In this document: in pieces, positions 53,135 through 60,700 of the stretch
Position numbering within the stretch: the stretch's first letter is position 1
Layout of the letters: each line of letters begins with the position of its first letter
NCBI RefSeq assembly: GCF_014334055.1
Contig: NZ_CP060490.1
Span: 1,302,001 to 1,366,000, forward strand
Reading direction: 5' to 3'
Length of the DNA stretch: 64,000 nucleotides
DNA from: Oscillibacter hominis
GTDB taxonomy: Bacteria > Bacillota > Clostridia > Oscillospirales > Oscillospiraceae
The notes under the pieces: generated by a model
What the model was told of the DNA's origin: nothing
Seen by the model: only the letters and a program-made list of their open reading frames with translations
Databases searched by the model: none
Position numbers and translations under genes: made by a program

Positions 53135-53178
53135 AGAAAAGCAAGCGCCCTTTTCATTCAAAAGGTCACTTGCTTTCT
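53135..53178 (-). terminator. Hairpin after Crp-type gene 2
   Basis: AGAAAAGCAAG (53135-53145) pairs imperfectly with CTTGCTTTCT (53169-53178) around an inner loop that also contains CCTTTT/AAAAGG. It is a probable terminator for the minus-strand regulator gene. Confidence 0.55.
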
Positions 53179-53207
53179 ATCAGCAGACTCTTTGAGTGGC
53201 CGGACGT

Positions 53208-53906
53208 TCAATAGATCTTCCAGTCATTCATGATGTATTGTCTCAGCTTTGGGACGTCAATGCACAGCTTGCTTTTTGTCTTTGCCGCGACGCCGTTTTC
53301 CTGGAGCCAAGCGAATATCTTGTTGCAGGTGCTGATATGAACCAGCAGGATATCGGCGATCTCCTGCTGATTCAGAGTGCACGGGATTTCACATGTCTGC
53401 CGGTCGCAGCATCCGCCGCAGAGGCCATAGAGCCAGGTCAGAACACGCTGGCTGGAGGTCAGGTTGGCTGTCAGCAGGACACGCCGCTGCATTACGGTGT
53501 GATAAGTCGAGGCAAATTCCATGTATTCCTCGGACAGGACCGGGTCTTCTTTTAGAAATGCATAGACCTGTTCCTTTGCAAAGGCCACCAGCACTGTATT
53601 TTCAAGGGCCATGATGTCCCAGCTCTGTGAATACTCCGTATACGGGGTGATGATGTTGGAGAAACAAGTGATCTTCTCCCCCATGGTCAGAAAGCGGAAG
53701 GTGGTCCGGTCAGGCCGTGTGATCACACAGGCCCCCTTCCCCTGCCATACATAGAGAAGGAACTTGCGCTCAATGATGGACTGATCCAGCTTTTCCCCTG
53801 CAAACAGCCGGAGCTCCTCCCCCTGATGCAGGTATTGCTCCAGATGAGGGAGGGTAAAGGGGAACTCCCCCATCAATATTTTGTGCATGAGTGCTCTTTC
53901 GTCCAT
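53208..53906 (-). CDS. Crp/Fnr family transcriptional regulator, copy 2
   Basis: 232 residues from the ATG at 53906. N-terminal beta barrel (about 35-110) and a C-terminal winged helix (LNQQEIADILLVHISTCNKIFAWLQE, split by eye near 180). Four cysteines cluster near residue 165 (LCGGCCDRQTC), just before the DNA-binding domain; copy 1 has only CC there. These could bind a metal or sense redox state. It is divergent from alr with a shared 95-bp control region, so alr is a likely target. Confidence 0.88.
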   Translation of the reverse strand: MDERALMHKILMGEFPFTLPHLEQYLHQGEELRLFAGEKLDQSIIERKFLLYVWQGKGACVITRPDRTTFRFLTMGEKITCFSNIITPYTEYSQSWDIMALENTVLVAFAKEQVYAFLKEDPVLSEEYMEFASTYHTVMQRRVLLTANLTSSQRVLTWLYGLCGGCCDRQTCEIPCTLNQQEIADILLVHISTCNKIFAWLQENGVAAKTKSKLCIDVPKLRQYIMNDWKIY

Positions 53907-53935
53907 CCAATCACCCCATTTCCTATTTGATAGCA

Positions 53936-53964
53936 ATTGTATAGAAAATTTTTCTTTCTGTCAA
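53936..53964 (-). promoter_or_regulatory. Promoter of Crp-type gene 2, with A/T palindrome
   Basis: Minus-strand consensus -35 TTGACA (53959-53964), a 17-bp spacer and -10 TACAAT (53936-53941). The spacer is nearly palindromic (AGAAAATTTTTCT on the plus strand), a possible operator for autoregulation or for alr control. Confidence 0.75.
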
Positions 53965-54000
53965 CAAAGCGCCATTTTCAATATGAAGGAGTGATCCTGT

Positions 54001-55134
54001 ATGGAACTATCCTGCTACAATTCTTATTATGAGATCAAACTTGAAACGCTGTTCGACAACTGTGAAAAAATAGAAAACTATATCGCGCCCGCGGCGCTCA
54101 TGCCCGTGCTGAAGGCCAATGCCTACGGAATGGGTACATTGGAGATCGCCCAGGCTCTGGTGGGGCGTTTCAATTGCCCGGTCATTGCCTGTTCCCAAGT
54201 CTATGAGGGGCTTGTTGTGCGGGAAAACGGCATATTTACCCCGGATATTTTAATTTTGGGCCCGGTGATGGAGCACACTCTTCCCCACGTCGTCCACTGG
54301 GATTTACAGATTCCCTTGTTTACTCCCGCTGGAGTCTATGCCCTCTCCAAGGAGGCCGCCCGCCAGGGGAGGCGGGTCAAGGCGCAGATCAAGATTGAAA
54401 CCGGGATGAACCGCATCGGTGTGCATCCGGGAGAGGAATTGAATTCCCTGATTCAGGCCATCCGTGCATGTCCCAACATTGAAATCACCGGCGCCTTCAC
54501 CCACTTTGCCCAGGCCGAATACCGCGGAGATGAATTCACCAAGCTCCAGTTCCAGCGCTTCCAGGCCGGCGTTCAGCAGTTGAAGGAGAACGGGTTCACC
54601 CTGCAATACATCCACTGCTGCAACACCGGCTCTACAGAGTGGTTTGAGGAAGCCGTTTCCTTCTCCACCCATGTCCGGGTGGGCAGCCTGATTTTCGGCT
54701 ACAGCGATATTGCCGATGGGTCCAACCCGATCGGCGTTGAGGACATGCTCTCCTGGCGCAGCTATATTTACCACATCAAGCATGTACTGCCCGGGGAGAG
54801 CGTGGGCTACGACCAGTTCTTTAAGCCGGAACGCCCCACCGACTTGGCCGTCGTGGGCGTCGGGTTTGCCGACGGCCTCTTCTGCCCCATGGTAAAGCAG
54901 CAGGGTGCGGTCCTGGTCAACGACACCAGAACCCACTTCATTGATACCTGCATGGACCAGTGCTTCATTGACATCACCGGCATCGACTGCAAGGTGGGCG
55001 ACCCAGTGACCTTCTGGGGCTATTCCCCCAGCCACAAGGCCTATCTCTCCCCGGAGGAGTTTTCCAAGTACGGCCAGATCTACACCGCCTACACCTCTAC
55101 CTGTCCGGACCGGATCAAGCGGATTTACATTTAA
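54001..55134 (+). CDS. alr: Alanine racemase
   Basis: 377 residues; ATG after AAGGAGTG. The PLP lysine is in MPVLKANAYGMG near residue 39. Further motifs are KIETGMNRIGVHP near residue 132 and the catalytic tyrosine region ESVGYDQFF near 265. It interconverts L- and D-alanine for the cell wall. Divergent transcription from a Crp-type regulator is unusual for a purely biosynthetic alr, so a regulated or catabolic racemase, or one with other amino acid substrates, is also possible. Confidence 0.92.
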   Translation: MELSCYNSYYEIKLETLFDNCEKIENYIAPAALMPVLKANAYGMGTLEIAQALVGRFNCPVIACSQVYEGLVVRENGIFTPDILILGPVMEHTLPHVVHWDLQIPLFTPAGVYALSKEAARQGRRVKAQIKIETGMNRIGVHPGEELNSLIQAIRACPNIEITGAFTHFAQAEYRGDEFTKLQFQRFQAGVQQLKENGFTLQYIHCCNTGSTEWFEEAVSFSTHVRVGSLIFGYSDIADGSNPIGVEDMLSWRSYIYHIKHVLPGESVGYDQFFKPERPTDLAVVGVGFADGLFCPMVKQQGAVLVNDTRTHFIDTCMDQCFIDITGIDCKVGDPVTFWGYSPSHKAYLSPEEFSKYGQIYTAYTSTCPDRIKRIYI

Positions 55135-55147
55135 ATACTATATGCAA

Positions 55148-55185
55148 CATGCTGCTGCGCGGGTCACTCCCTGCGCAGCAGCATG
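55148..55185. terminator. Terminator-like hairpin between alr and spoIVFB-like gene
   Basis: A 13-bp perfect stem CATGCTGCTGCGC/GCGCAGCAGCATG (55148-55160 with 55173-55185), 12-base loop. It overlaps the last codons of the convergent M50 gene and has no clear T-run. Confidence 0.5.
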
Positions 55186-55745
55186 CTCCATAATCCCACG
55201 ATTCCCACCAGAAGGTAGGCATTCCCCCCGCTTTGGACACTCAGCCACAGGGCTCCGGAGGTCAAACCCACCAGCGTGAATATGCTCAAAGCATTCACAA
55301 TCCGCCGGGCCAGCCCCGGATCGCCCCAGAGGGACAAGATCAGCTCAAGGGCCCGCCCGCCGTCCAGCACGGAGATAGGCAGCAGGTTGAAGGCGCCCAA
55401 TATCACATGGGCGCCGGCATAGAGATACCCTGATGTCCAGCCCGTATGCCCCGCAGCCTGGGCGCAGGCGAAACCGCAGAGCAGATTGGCTGCGGGGCCT
55501 GCCAGTACTGCGATGATCTCCTGTCTATAGGAGAGTCCCGCTCCGCAGGCCATCCTGGCCCCCCAGGCAGCCAGGCGGAAGCGCTCCGCCCGGCTGCCGA
55601 AAGATCGAAGCGCGGCCCAGTGCCCCAGCTCATGGAGCCCGGCGGCCAACAGGATTGAGCCCAGCAGTTCCCCGCTTTGCTGAAGGGCAAAAGCTGTAAC
55701 CAGCAGCAGAAATCCAGGTGAGACAACCTCAAGACAGCGTGACAT
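55164..55745 (-). CDS. M50 site-2 metalloprotease, SpoIVFB-like
   Basis: 193 residues with about five to six membrane helices. The zinc motif HELGHW lies near residue 38 in the second helix. The second ligand region, NLLPISVLDGGRALE, is near residue 120. SpoIVFB cuts pro-sigma-K in the mother cell. The gene overlaps the M23-domain gene by 17 bp, matching the spoIVFA-spoIVFB arrangement. Assignment as SpoIVFB is from family plus context. Confidence 0.85.
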   Translation of the reverse strand: MSRCLEVVSPGFLLLVTAFALQQSGELLGSILLAAGLHELGHWAALRSFGSRAERFRLAAWGARMACGAGLSYRQEIIAVLAGPAANLLCGFACAQAAGHTGWTSGYLYAGAHVILGAFNLLPISVLDGGRALELILSLWGDPGLARRIVNALSIFTLVGLTSGALWLSVQSGGNAYLLVGIVGLWSMLLRRE

Positions 55746-56727
55746 AGTAGATGGGGTTCAAATATTCACTTCCATTGTGCAGTTCAAAATGCAGGTGCGG
55801 GCCGGTGGCCATTCCCGTCTCCCCCACCTCAGCGATCTTTTCTCCCCTGGTGACGGAGGCTCCGGAATTCACTACCGTTTTGCTGCAGTGCGCATATAAT
55901 GTGGAGTATCCGTTTTCGTGAGCCACGGTCACGTATTTGCCCAAGGAACTGCTCTCACCGACCGCTGTGACCGTGCCGTCTGCAAAGCATCCTACCGCAG
56001 TGCCGGTATCCGCCGCGAGATCGACTCCATAGTGGAATCTCTCCTCCCCTTCGATGGGGTGTTCCCGATAACCGAAGGAGGAGGACAGGACGCCCACAAT
56101 GGGTGAGCAGTAGGAGAAATCCAAAACAGCCTGCTCCATGCGGACGCCCTCAGGCAGATTGGTGCATACCAGCTGGCTCACAGTTGCCTGACCCGAGGCC
56201 TCGCCGGTAGTCTCACTGCTTTCCACAGGCTGCGCAGACTCCGGAGGCGTCTGGGTGCCGTTTTCAGTGCCCTCTTCCGTCTTTCCTGCCTCCACCCGCC
56301 AAGAAGCCGGCTGCCATCCCTGAGCGCTTTGGTTGAGCAGTGTCTGGGTATCCTCCAGGCCCAAGTCCCAGGCCGCAGTCTCCACTGCTTCCCCATCCTG
56401 GGGATGAAAAACCGCTTGGTACACTTCTTCCAGCGTACCGCTGAGCCCCTGCTCCCCGGAGATGCCGCGTCCCACCGCTGAAAAGACGGCCTTGACATCC
56501 ATATTTTGCTCCATCACGCTGTTCAGGGTTTCCCGCAGCTGTACCATCCGCTGAGGCAGCACCAATTTGATGACTACCATGGAAAAAAAGATTGCGGCGC
56601 AGACTGCCAGTTGAGTCAGGTGCTGGCGCTCTTTCTTTCCCATGGATGATCCTTTTCTCTGCCGGCTGTAAGTCGCCTTTCTCTTTGAGTATCTGCTGAT
56701 CTGCGTTCCGATCTTTCCCGCCGTCAT
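55729..56727 (-). CDS. M23 peptidase-domain membrane protein, SpoIVFA-like
   Basis: 332 residues; GGAGG 6 bp before the ATG. A cytosolic basic start is followed by one membrane helix (about 38-56) and a Ser/Thr/Glu-rich linker. A C-terminal LytM/M23 domain has the zinc ligands H-x3-D (HYGVDL near residue 232), a YAHCS segment and HLHFEL near 310. SpoIVFA holds and restrains SpoIVFB; its LytM-like domain is degenerate in Bacillus, whereas here the ligand residues appear intact. Overlaps the M50 gene by 17 bp. Confidence 0.85.
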   Translation of the reverse strand: MTAGKIGTQISRYSKRKATYSRQRKGSSMGKKERQHLTQLAVCAAIFFSMVVIKLVLPQRMVQLRETLNSVMEQNMDVKAVFSAVGRGISGEQGLSGTLEEVYQAVFHPQDGEAVETAAWDLGLEDTQTLLNQSAQGWQPASWRVEAGKTEEGTENGTQTPPESAQPVESSETTGEASGQATVSQLVCTNLPEGVRMEQAVLDFSYCSPIVGVLSSSFGYREHPIEGEERFHYGVDLAADTGTAVGCFADGTVTAVGESSSLGKYVTVAHENGYSTLYAHCSKTVVNSGASVTRGEKIAEVGETGMATGPHLHFELHNGSEYLNPIYYVTLS

Positions 56728-56781
56728 GGCCCGCCTCCTCTCTTTGACTCCACCTTATGAGGCCATGATGCGGAATATGTC

Positions 56782-56810
56782 TTGACATTGAGGCAAACTC
56801 CACCTATAAT
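56782..56810 (+). promoter_or_regulatory. Promoter of tRNA-Pro
   Basis: Consensus -35 TTGACA (56782-56787), a 17-bp spacer and -10 TATAAT (56805-56810), 11 bp before the mature tRNA 5' end. Confidence 0.9.
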
Positions 56811-56821
56811 ATGTAAGGTCT

Positions 56822-56897
56822 CCGGGTGTAGCGCAGTTGGTAGCGCGCTTGGTTCGGGACCAAGAGGCCGTGGGTTCAAATCCCGCCACTCGGACCA
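56822..56897 (+). tRNA. tRNA-Pro (anticodon CGG)
   Basis: A complete cloverleaf can be drawn by eye. The acceptor stem is CCGGGTG/CACTCGG with one G-T pair. The anticodon arm is CTTGG-TTCGGGA-CCAAG, giving anticodon CGG, and the T arm contains GGTTCAAAT. The discriminator A and encoded CCA are at 56894-56897. It decodes CCG. tRNA 3' ends are common phage integration sites and a phage-tail module lies 600 bp away, but I cannot find a matching attachment repeat within the window. Confidence 0.96.
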
Positions 56898-56903
56898 GAT
56901 AAT

Positions 56904-56951
56904 GATAATCCGAACTACATTATCCAAGTGGGTAATGTGTTCGGATTTATC
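56904..56951. repeat. Imperfect 20-bp inverted repeat just after tRNA-Pro
   Basis: Left arm 56904-56924 (GATAATCCGAACTACATTA..) and right arm 56931-56951 (..TAATGTGTTCGGATTTATC) pair with two single-base bulges and a short loop. There is no T-run. It may help tRNA 3' processing or termination, or mark an old recombination site. Confidence 0.6.
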
Positions 56952-56977
56952 ATTTCCATTGAAAATGTATTATAATG

Positions 56978-57018
56978 ATCCGCCGGGGAGCATAGTAGCT
57001 TTCCGGCGGATTTTTCTT
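56978..57018 (+). terminator. Intrinsic terminator after tRNA-Pro
   Basis: Stem ATCCGCCGG/CCGGCGGAT (56978-56986 with 57003-57011) with an inner AGC/GCT pairing, then TTTTTCTT. Confidence 0.8.
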
Positions 57019-57045
57019 AAAAAAAAGTGGCAGATATGTTATAAT
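57017..57045 (+). promoter_or_regulatory. Possible promoter of the small membrane gene
   Basis: -35-like TTAAAA (57017-57022), a 17-bp spacer and -10 TATAAT (57040-57045). Confidence 0.5.
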
Positions 57046-57092
57046 AACGCCAACCTCTTTTGATTGCCTTAATATTTTTTGGGGGAACTTTG

Positions 57093-57389
57093 ATGAAAAA
57101 ACCATGGTATATTTGGCTCTCAATTCTTGGGTTTATGGGCCTATTTGTATCTATAATTATTAAAATAGTTTTTGTTATCAAGCCGTTTGATTTCAATAAA
57201 TGGGTTAACTTTTGCGGAAAGTTTTTTGTTCTATTCTTGGGTGCATTCATGGTCCCGGCTGTGCTTTCTTTGCTTATTCACGGTATGGTTTCTAATGCAA
57301 ATGCGCTTATCGGAGAGATTTTTCTTTTCATTGTGGCGTGTTTGTCACATATCGTCTACATAAATGGAAACAAAAAAATATTAATATGA
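57093..57389 (+). CDS. Small AT-rich membrane protein of unknown function
   Basis: 98 residues from the ATG at 57093, 6 bp after GGGGGAA. Three hydrophobic segments at about 6-28, 42-62 and 70-90. Base composition is far more A+T-rich than the chromosome around it (many AAA, ATT, TTT codons), suggesting horizontal origin. It lies between tRNA-Pro and the phage tail module, facing away from the tail genes. It could be a phage moron or an island gene; no family is recognised. It is not convincingly a holin. Confidence 0.7.
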   Translation: MKKPWYIWLSILGFMGLFVSIIIKIVFVIKPFDFNKWVNFCGKFFVLFLGAFMVPAVLSLLIHGMVSNANALIGEIFLFIVACLSHIVYINGNKKILI

Positions 57390-57391
57390 AA

Positions 57392-57443
57392 GCATGAACT
57401 AAAGGCGGGAGCATCGTTAGAGATGTTCCCGCCTTTGTCATGC
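57392..57443. terminator. Terminator-like hairpin at the end of the tail module
   Basis: AAAGGCGGGA (57401-57410) pairs with TCCCGCCTTT (57427-57436), extended outside by GCATGA/TCATGC. It can close both the small membrane gene and the minus-strand tail operon. Confidence 0.6.
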
Positions 57444-57503
57444 CTGTTTCTGCTGTTCAGCCTGTTGTTTCGCTTTCCACTGTCATCGACACGGTTTTGC
57501 CGC

Positions 57504-57641
57504 TTACACATAGTCCTCACCGGTGATCTCCCGGTACTCAGAAGCCGTAATAACTGCATCCACCACCGCACGGTTCAGCCCGTCCTTGCCCAATTTGCCG
57601 CAGCGATAGAGATTGCGCAGTGCGTTTGCCCTCGTATTCAT
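57504..57641 (-). CDS. XkdX family phage protein
   Basis: 45 residues; ATG at 57641 behind GGAGGG, overlapping the previous stop as ATGA. The C-terminal pattern VITASEYREITGEDYV is the XkdX signature (ITxxEYxxITGxxY). XkdX is a tiny protein of unknown role at the end of PBSX-like tail operons. The gene is too short for a 60-residue cutoff. Confidence 0.85.
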   Translation of the reverse strand: MNTRANALRNLYRCGKLGKDGLNRAVVDAVITASEYREITGEDYV

Positions 57642-57946
57642 TTTCCATTCCCTCCATATAAGAGCGCATATGCGTCCTCCAGATCGGTAAGCTTACCCAT
57701 TTTGACTGTGCAGGTGCCGTCTGTGTGGACGGTCAGATCGCCCCGGAGGGAAAAGGCGCTGTTGTCATACTCGCCTTGATCATCCAGGATGCTCCACACG
57801 GCCCCATCGGAAAACATGCGATTGACCTGCGCAAACTCCCCGGAAAGCGTAATTGCCTTGCTTTCCCGCCCATCCCAATCCGGGTCGTGCATCAGTCCGT
57901 CTATTGTCGCCTCATATTCAGCTCCATTGATCTTCACTTTTGTCAT
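57638..57946 (-). CDS. Small phage protein of unknown function
   Basis: 102 residues, acidic, beta-rich by appearance (KVKINGAEYEATIDG, DLTVHTDGTCTVKMG). It has no membrane segment. Such proteins often stand just before XkdX in Clostridial prophages. Its stop overlaps the XkdX start by 4 bp, so it is coupled. The function is not known. Confidence 0.75.
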   Translation of the reverse strand: MTKVKINGAEYEATIDGLMHDPDWDGRESKAITLSGEFAQVNRMFSDGAVWSILDDQGEYDNSAFSLRGDLTVHTDGTCTVKMGKLTDLEDAYALLYGGNGK

Positions 57947-57967
57947 AGAATCAGTCCCCCTTCCGCG

Positions 57968-58453
57968 TCATTTGGACGTAATGTTGGCGTTTGTGTACAT
58001 GATGGTATATCTGGTGTAGCTTGACGTTGTACCGGTCTTGGTTTCAATGCCGGTAAAAGCGATGGTGTAGGACCTTCCCTCCTCCGCCACAAATTCGTAA
58101 GAGCAGGTGGTGCCGGTTCTTGATGCCACCGTAGCCCCGTTGAAGGTAATTTTAAAAGTAGGATACGCATACCAGGCTCCAGTATTGATTGCTGCCGAGC
58201 AATTGACAGTGATAGAAGTTCCGGGCGATATGGTAAAGTTGGTAGAGCTTGTCGTAATGCCGTTGACCTTTACCTCGCTGTATGCGGAGGTCCCGGTTAC
58301 GCTCACCGTTGCATTTTCAACCAGATTGATTGTGTAATTGGTTCCGCCGCTCAGGGTCTTCCCGCGTTTGATGGTGTAGTTGGCCCCGCCCACAGGGGTC
58401 TTCCCCTGCTTCACCCTGTAGCTTGTCCCGCCCACCAGTGCTTTGCTGCTCAT
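57968..58453 (-). CDS. Tail-associated protein with N-terminal repeats
   Basis: 161 residues. The N-terminus holds three tandem units of about 13 residues built on VGGTxYxxKxGKT (ALVGGTSYRVKQGKT, PVGGANYTIKRGKT, LSGGTNYTI). The remainder is Ser/Thr/Asn-rich with beta-sandwich character (VTGTSAYSEVKVNGI, ITVNCSAAINTG), like a bacterial adhesin or receptor-binding tip. It lies immediately after the tail fibre gene, where host-range proteins are usual. The repeats and base composition suggest it evolves fast. Confidence 0.75.
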   Translation of the reverse strand: MSSKALVGGTSYRVKQGKTPVGGANYTIKRGKTLSGGTNYTINLVENATVSVTGTSAYSEVKVNGITTSSTNFTISPGTSITVNCSAAINTGAWYAYPTFKITFNGATVASRTGTTCSYEFVAEEGRSYTIAFTGIETKTGTTSSYTRYTIMYTNANITSK

Positions 58454-58462
58454 GTGACCACC

Positions 58463-59071
58463 TCAAGAATACTGCCAGGCGATTGCACCCTCGGCAGCAG
58501 GGTTTGTTGTTGAAGCGTGGAGAGAGGTATTGCGTACTTTTGCGGTAGCTGGAGATGAATCTTCGGCAGCTGTCAGCATCCCAGTCATGGTTCCGCCCGA
58601 AAAAGGCAGCTTTGTAGATAGGCTTACGTCCATCTCACTTTTCTTGTAATACCGCTCGTCGTGGCTGTGGCTTGCCGCTGCCGCCCCGATGTCCGCCGGC
58701 GCGATGGCATCGCTGCCGCCGGTCTTGTGGCTTGCCTTGTGGGCCGTGGGCGTCATGGAAGCAGGAAAATCCGTGATCTCCGACTTGGTGTGGGTGTGGC
58801 CGGTAAGGGCATAGAGCGCATCAAAATACGATTTCAATACCGCCTTCACCCGGCTCCAAAGGACCTGTTTTGGCTTGCCGCCGTCAGCGCTGTCCGCCAC
58901 CAGCACGCCGTCCCCATCCACGGGCGCCGCCTTGACTGCGTCCGCCCCGGGCAGGTCCGCCTTGGCTGACACTGCGCCGTCCAGAAGGATCATATTGGCG
59001 TTGATCACCGCGATGTCCGCCGTGTTGTTGTCCTCCGGCAGCTGTAATTTCAACTTGCTTGTCTCAGTCAT
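58463..59071 (-). CDS. Phage tail fibre protein
   Basis: 202 residues. Fibre-type motifs are visible: GHTHTKSEITDFPASM near residue 92, HKASHKTGGSDAI near 112, and SHSHDERYYKKSEMD near 135, all common in collar/fibre shafts of Firmicute phages. It ends in a short tip (EGAIAWQYS). It overlaps the YmfQ-like gene by 8 bp. Probably forms trimers and binds the host surface. Confidence 0.85.
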   Translation of the reverse strand: MTETSKLKLQLPEDNNTADIAVINANMILLDGAVSAKADLPGADAVKAAPVDGDGVLVADSADGGKPKQVLWSRVKAVLKSYFDALYALTGHTHTKSEITDFPASMTPTAHKASHKTGGSDAIAPADIGAAAASHSHDERYYKKSEMDVSLSTKLPFSGGTMTGMLTAAEDSSPATAKVRNTSLHASTTNPAAEGAIAWQYS

Positions 59072-59609
59072 TCCATTCTCCTTCCCTGATTTCGCCCCAG
59101 GTGTGAGTCTTTGCCTGCCCCCAGGTCAGGGGCTTCACCTCCCCCCAGGTGCGGTACAGATACTCAAAGATAAAGTCCAGATGTGCGGGCTTGATCTCGC
59201 TGATGGCGGAGCGCAGGTCGTCGATGTTGGGCGGCACCCCCAGGCGGCTCACAAACTTGACCACAAAGTAAAACTCGCTGTTGTGCTCCACGATCTCCAC
59301 CTCTCCGTTGGTGAAGCTCTCCGCCACAGAACGGATCAGCTCACAGGTGGCCGCGCCCTGGCCCCGCACCTTGCTCAGGAGGCGGCTGCGGCGGTACTCC
59401 TCCGGCCGGGACAAGTCCACCGGCACGCCGTAGGCCTCCTCCCACATCGAAAGCCCCCATCCGCTGGCCGTCCGGGGGTTCAACTGTAAGAGGAGCTCCT
59501 CCACGCTCTCCCCCGCCGCGCCGGTCATCTCGCCCATTACCCGCTGGAGCTCCCGGACCTGGGCGCTGTTTTGGTAGCATGGGGGCAGCTTGACCATCAG
59601 GTCGCTCAC
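59064..59609 (-). CDS. YmfQ/DUF2313 family baseplate protein
   Basis: 181 residues. The N-terminus VKLPPCYQNSAQVRELQRVM and the segment WGLSMWEEAYGV near residue 52 match the DUF2313 (YmfQ, XkdU-like) baseplate family, which follows baseplate J in PBSX-like phages. The C-terminus repeats the motif TWGEVKPLTWGQAKTHTWGE, three short TWG units. Overlaps baseplate J by 4 bp. Confidence 0.88.
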   Translation of the reverse strand: MSDLMVKLPPCYQNSAQVRELQRVMGEMTGAAGESVEELLLQLNPRTASGWGLSMWEEAYGVPVDLSRPEEYRRSRLLSKVRGQGAATCELIRSVAESFTNGEVEIVEHNSEFYFVVKFVSRLGVPPNIDDLRSAISEIKPAHLDFIFEYLYRTWGEVKPLTWGQAKTHTWGEIREGEWND

Positions 59610-60700
59610 TGAATACGCACCTCCCCCAGCACCGGCACACTGCCCGCCGGGATGGAAACATCCTCCGTCTTGCCGTTGACCGTCAGCGCCGTGTAGTTCA
59701 CCACACCGGGAATGGTCAGCAGCAGCGCCGCCACCCGGTTGTAAATCATGGTGTAGGCCCCGTCCTCCTCCGGCCGGTAATAGACCTGGCGGAACTTCTC
59801 AGAGATCAGCTCCCGCCGGTAGGCCTCCAGCTTTTCCTGAAGCTCCAACCGCACCGCTGCCGCCGTGGTGGCCGCTGTAAGCTGCACCGTTGCTGAAACG
59901 GAGACCTCCAGCTCTGCAGCGGAGGCCACGGACACCGTGCTGCCCACCACCCGCCGCGCCTCGATGTACGCCGTCGCCGCGGACACAAGCTCCGCGGACG
60001 CGGCCTTCCCGTTCGCATCCACCAGCGTCACGGATACGGTGCCCCGTCCGCCCGCCAGCTCCACCACTTTCGCCTCGCCCACGCCCGGCACCTCCATGGC
60101 CCACTGGCGCAGCTGATATCCGTTGCCGCTGGTGGGCGGACGCTTGCGCCGCTCGTCGATCCGGCGATAGAGGGCGCTGTCGTTCTCCACGTCCGTCCCG
60201 CCGGAGGCCTCTCCGTTTTCAAAGGAGCTCAGGCCCAGGGGATTGACGTACATCCGGGTGACGGCCCCCGCCTCCACGTTGTAGGCGCTGCCCGTCCCGG
60301 CGGCGCGCAGACGGCCCGTGGCCGTCCCCGTGGAGCCGATAACCACATCCTCCACCAGTGTAAACTCCAATCCGCCAGATGTCAGAAAAGCCGTCCCAGC
60401 GGGTAAAACCGTACCCGCCTCTCCCGTCAGGGAGACGTCGCAGTAGGCGTAGGTTCCCTCCTTGCGGGTGATGTTGAAATAGTTCTGCCCCACCGCGTCT
60501 AAGTAGGGGCCGCTGCTTTCATCCACAAACAGCATGGACGCCACGGCGGGCAGCGCCTTGTAGAGCTTGCTGATCTCCTCCGCCGCCGGGCCGATCATGG
60601 CGTCGGCAAAGCCGCCCTCCATGGGGGACAGGCCTGTGGCCTGGTTGATCTTTGCAAGCGCCTCCGCCTTGATCCGCTCGGTTGTCCGGTCCTCAAACAT
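59606..60700 (-). CDS. Baseplate J / gp47 family protein (XkdT-like)
   Basis: 364 residues from the ATG at 60700, overlapping the DUF2634 gene by 8 bp; the longer frame to 60769 is rejected. Conserved parts are GPYLDAVGQNYFNITRKEGTYA near residue 65 (split by eye), the central beta domain, and RRIDERRKRPPTSGNGYQLRQWA near 190 (split by eye). It forms baseplate wedges in contractile tails. Confidence 0.93.
   Translation of the reverse strand: MFEDRTTERIKAEALAKINQATGLSPMEGGFADAMIGPAAEEISKLYKALPAVASMLFVDESSGPYLDAVGQNYFNITRKEGTYAYCDVSLTGEAGTVLPAGTAFLTSGGLEFTLVEDVVIGSTGTATGRLRAAGTGSAYNVEAGAVTRMYVNPLGLSSFENGEASGGTDVENDSALYRRIDERRKRPPTSGNGYQLRQWAMEVPGVGEAKVVELAGGRGTVSVTLVDANGKAASAELVSAATAYIEARRVVGSTVSVASAAELEVSVSATVQLTAATTAAAVRLELQEKLEAYRRELISEKFRQVYYRPEEDGAYTMIYNRVAALLLTIPGVVNYTALTVNGKTEDVSIPAGSVPVLGEVRIQ

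Larger units (their letters stand above)
52668..53207. other. 540-bp AT-rich gap between the two Crp-type genes
   Basis: Much richer in A+T than the surroundings between about 52730 and 52980. It holds the promoter of copy 1 (52692-52720), the hairpin after copy 2 (53135-53178), and one candidate micro-ORF (53023-53091, TTG start, 22 residues) behind AAAGGAGGGGG at 8 bp. I see no other gene. The 67-residue minus-strand frame at 52941-53144 lacks a ribosome site and is not supported. Confidence 0.6.

Noticed and set aside
52941..53144. 67-residue minus-strand frame in the AT-rich gap
   Set aside because: No ribosome site, runs through the candidate terminator, no recognisable domain.
57093..57389. 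Small membrane protein considered as phage holin
   Set aside because: It faces away from the tail operon and no endolysin follows; three helices alone are not enough.
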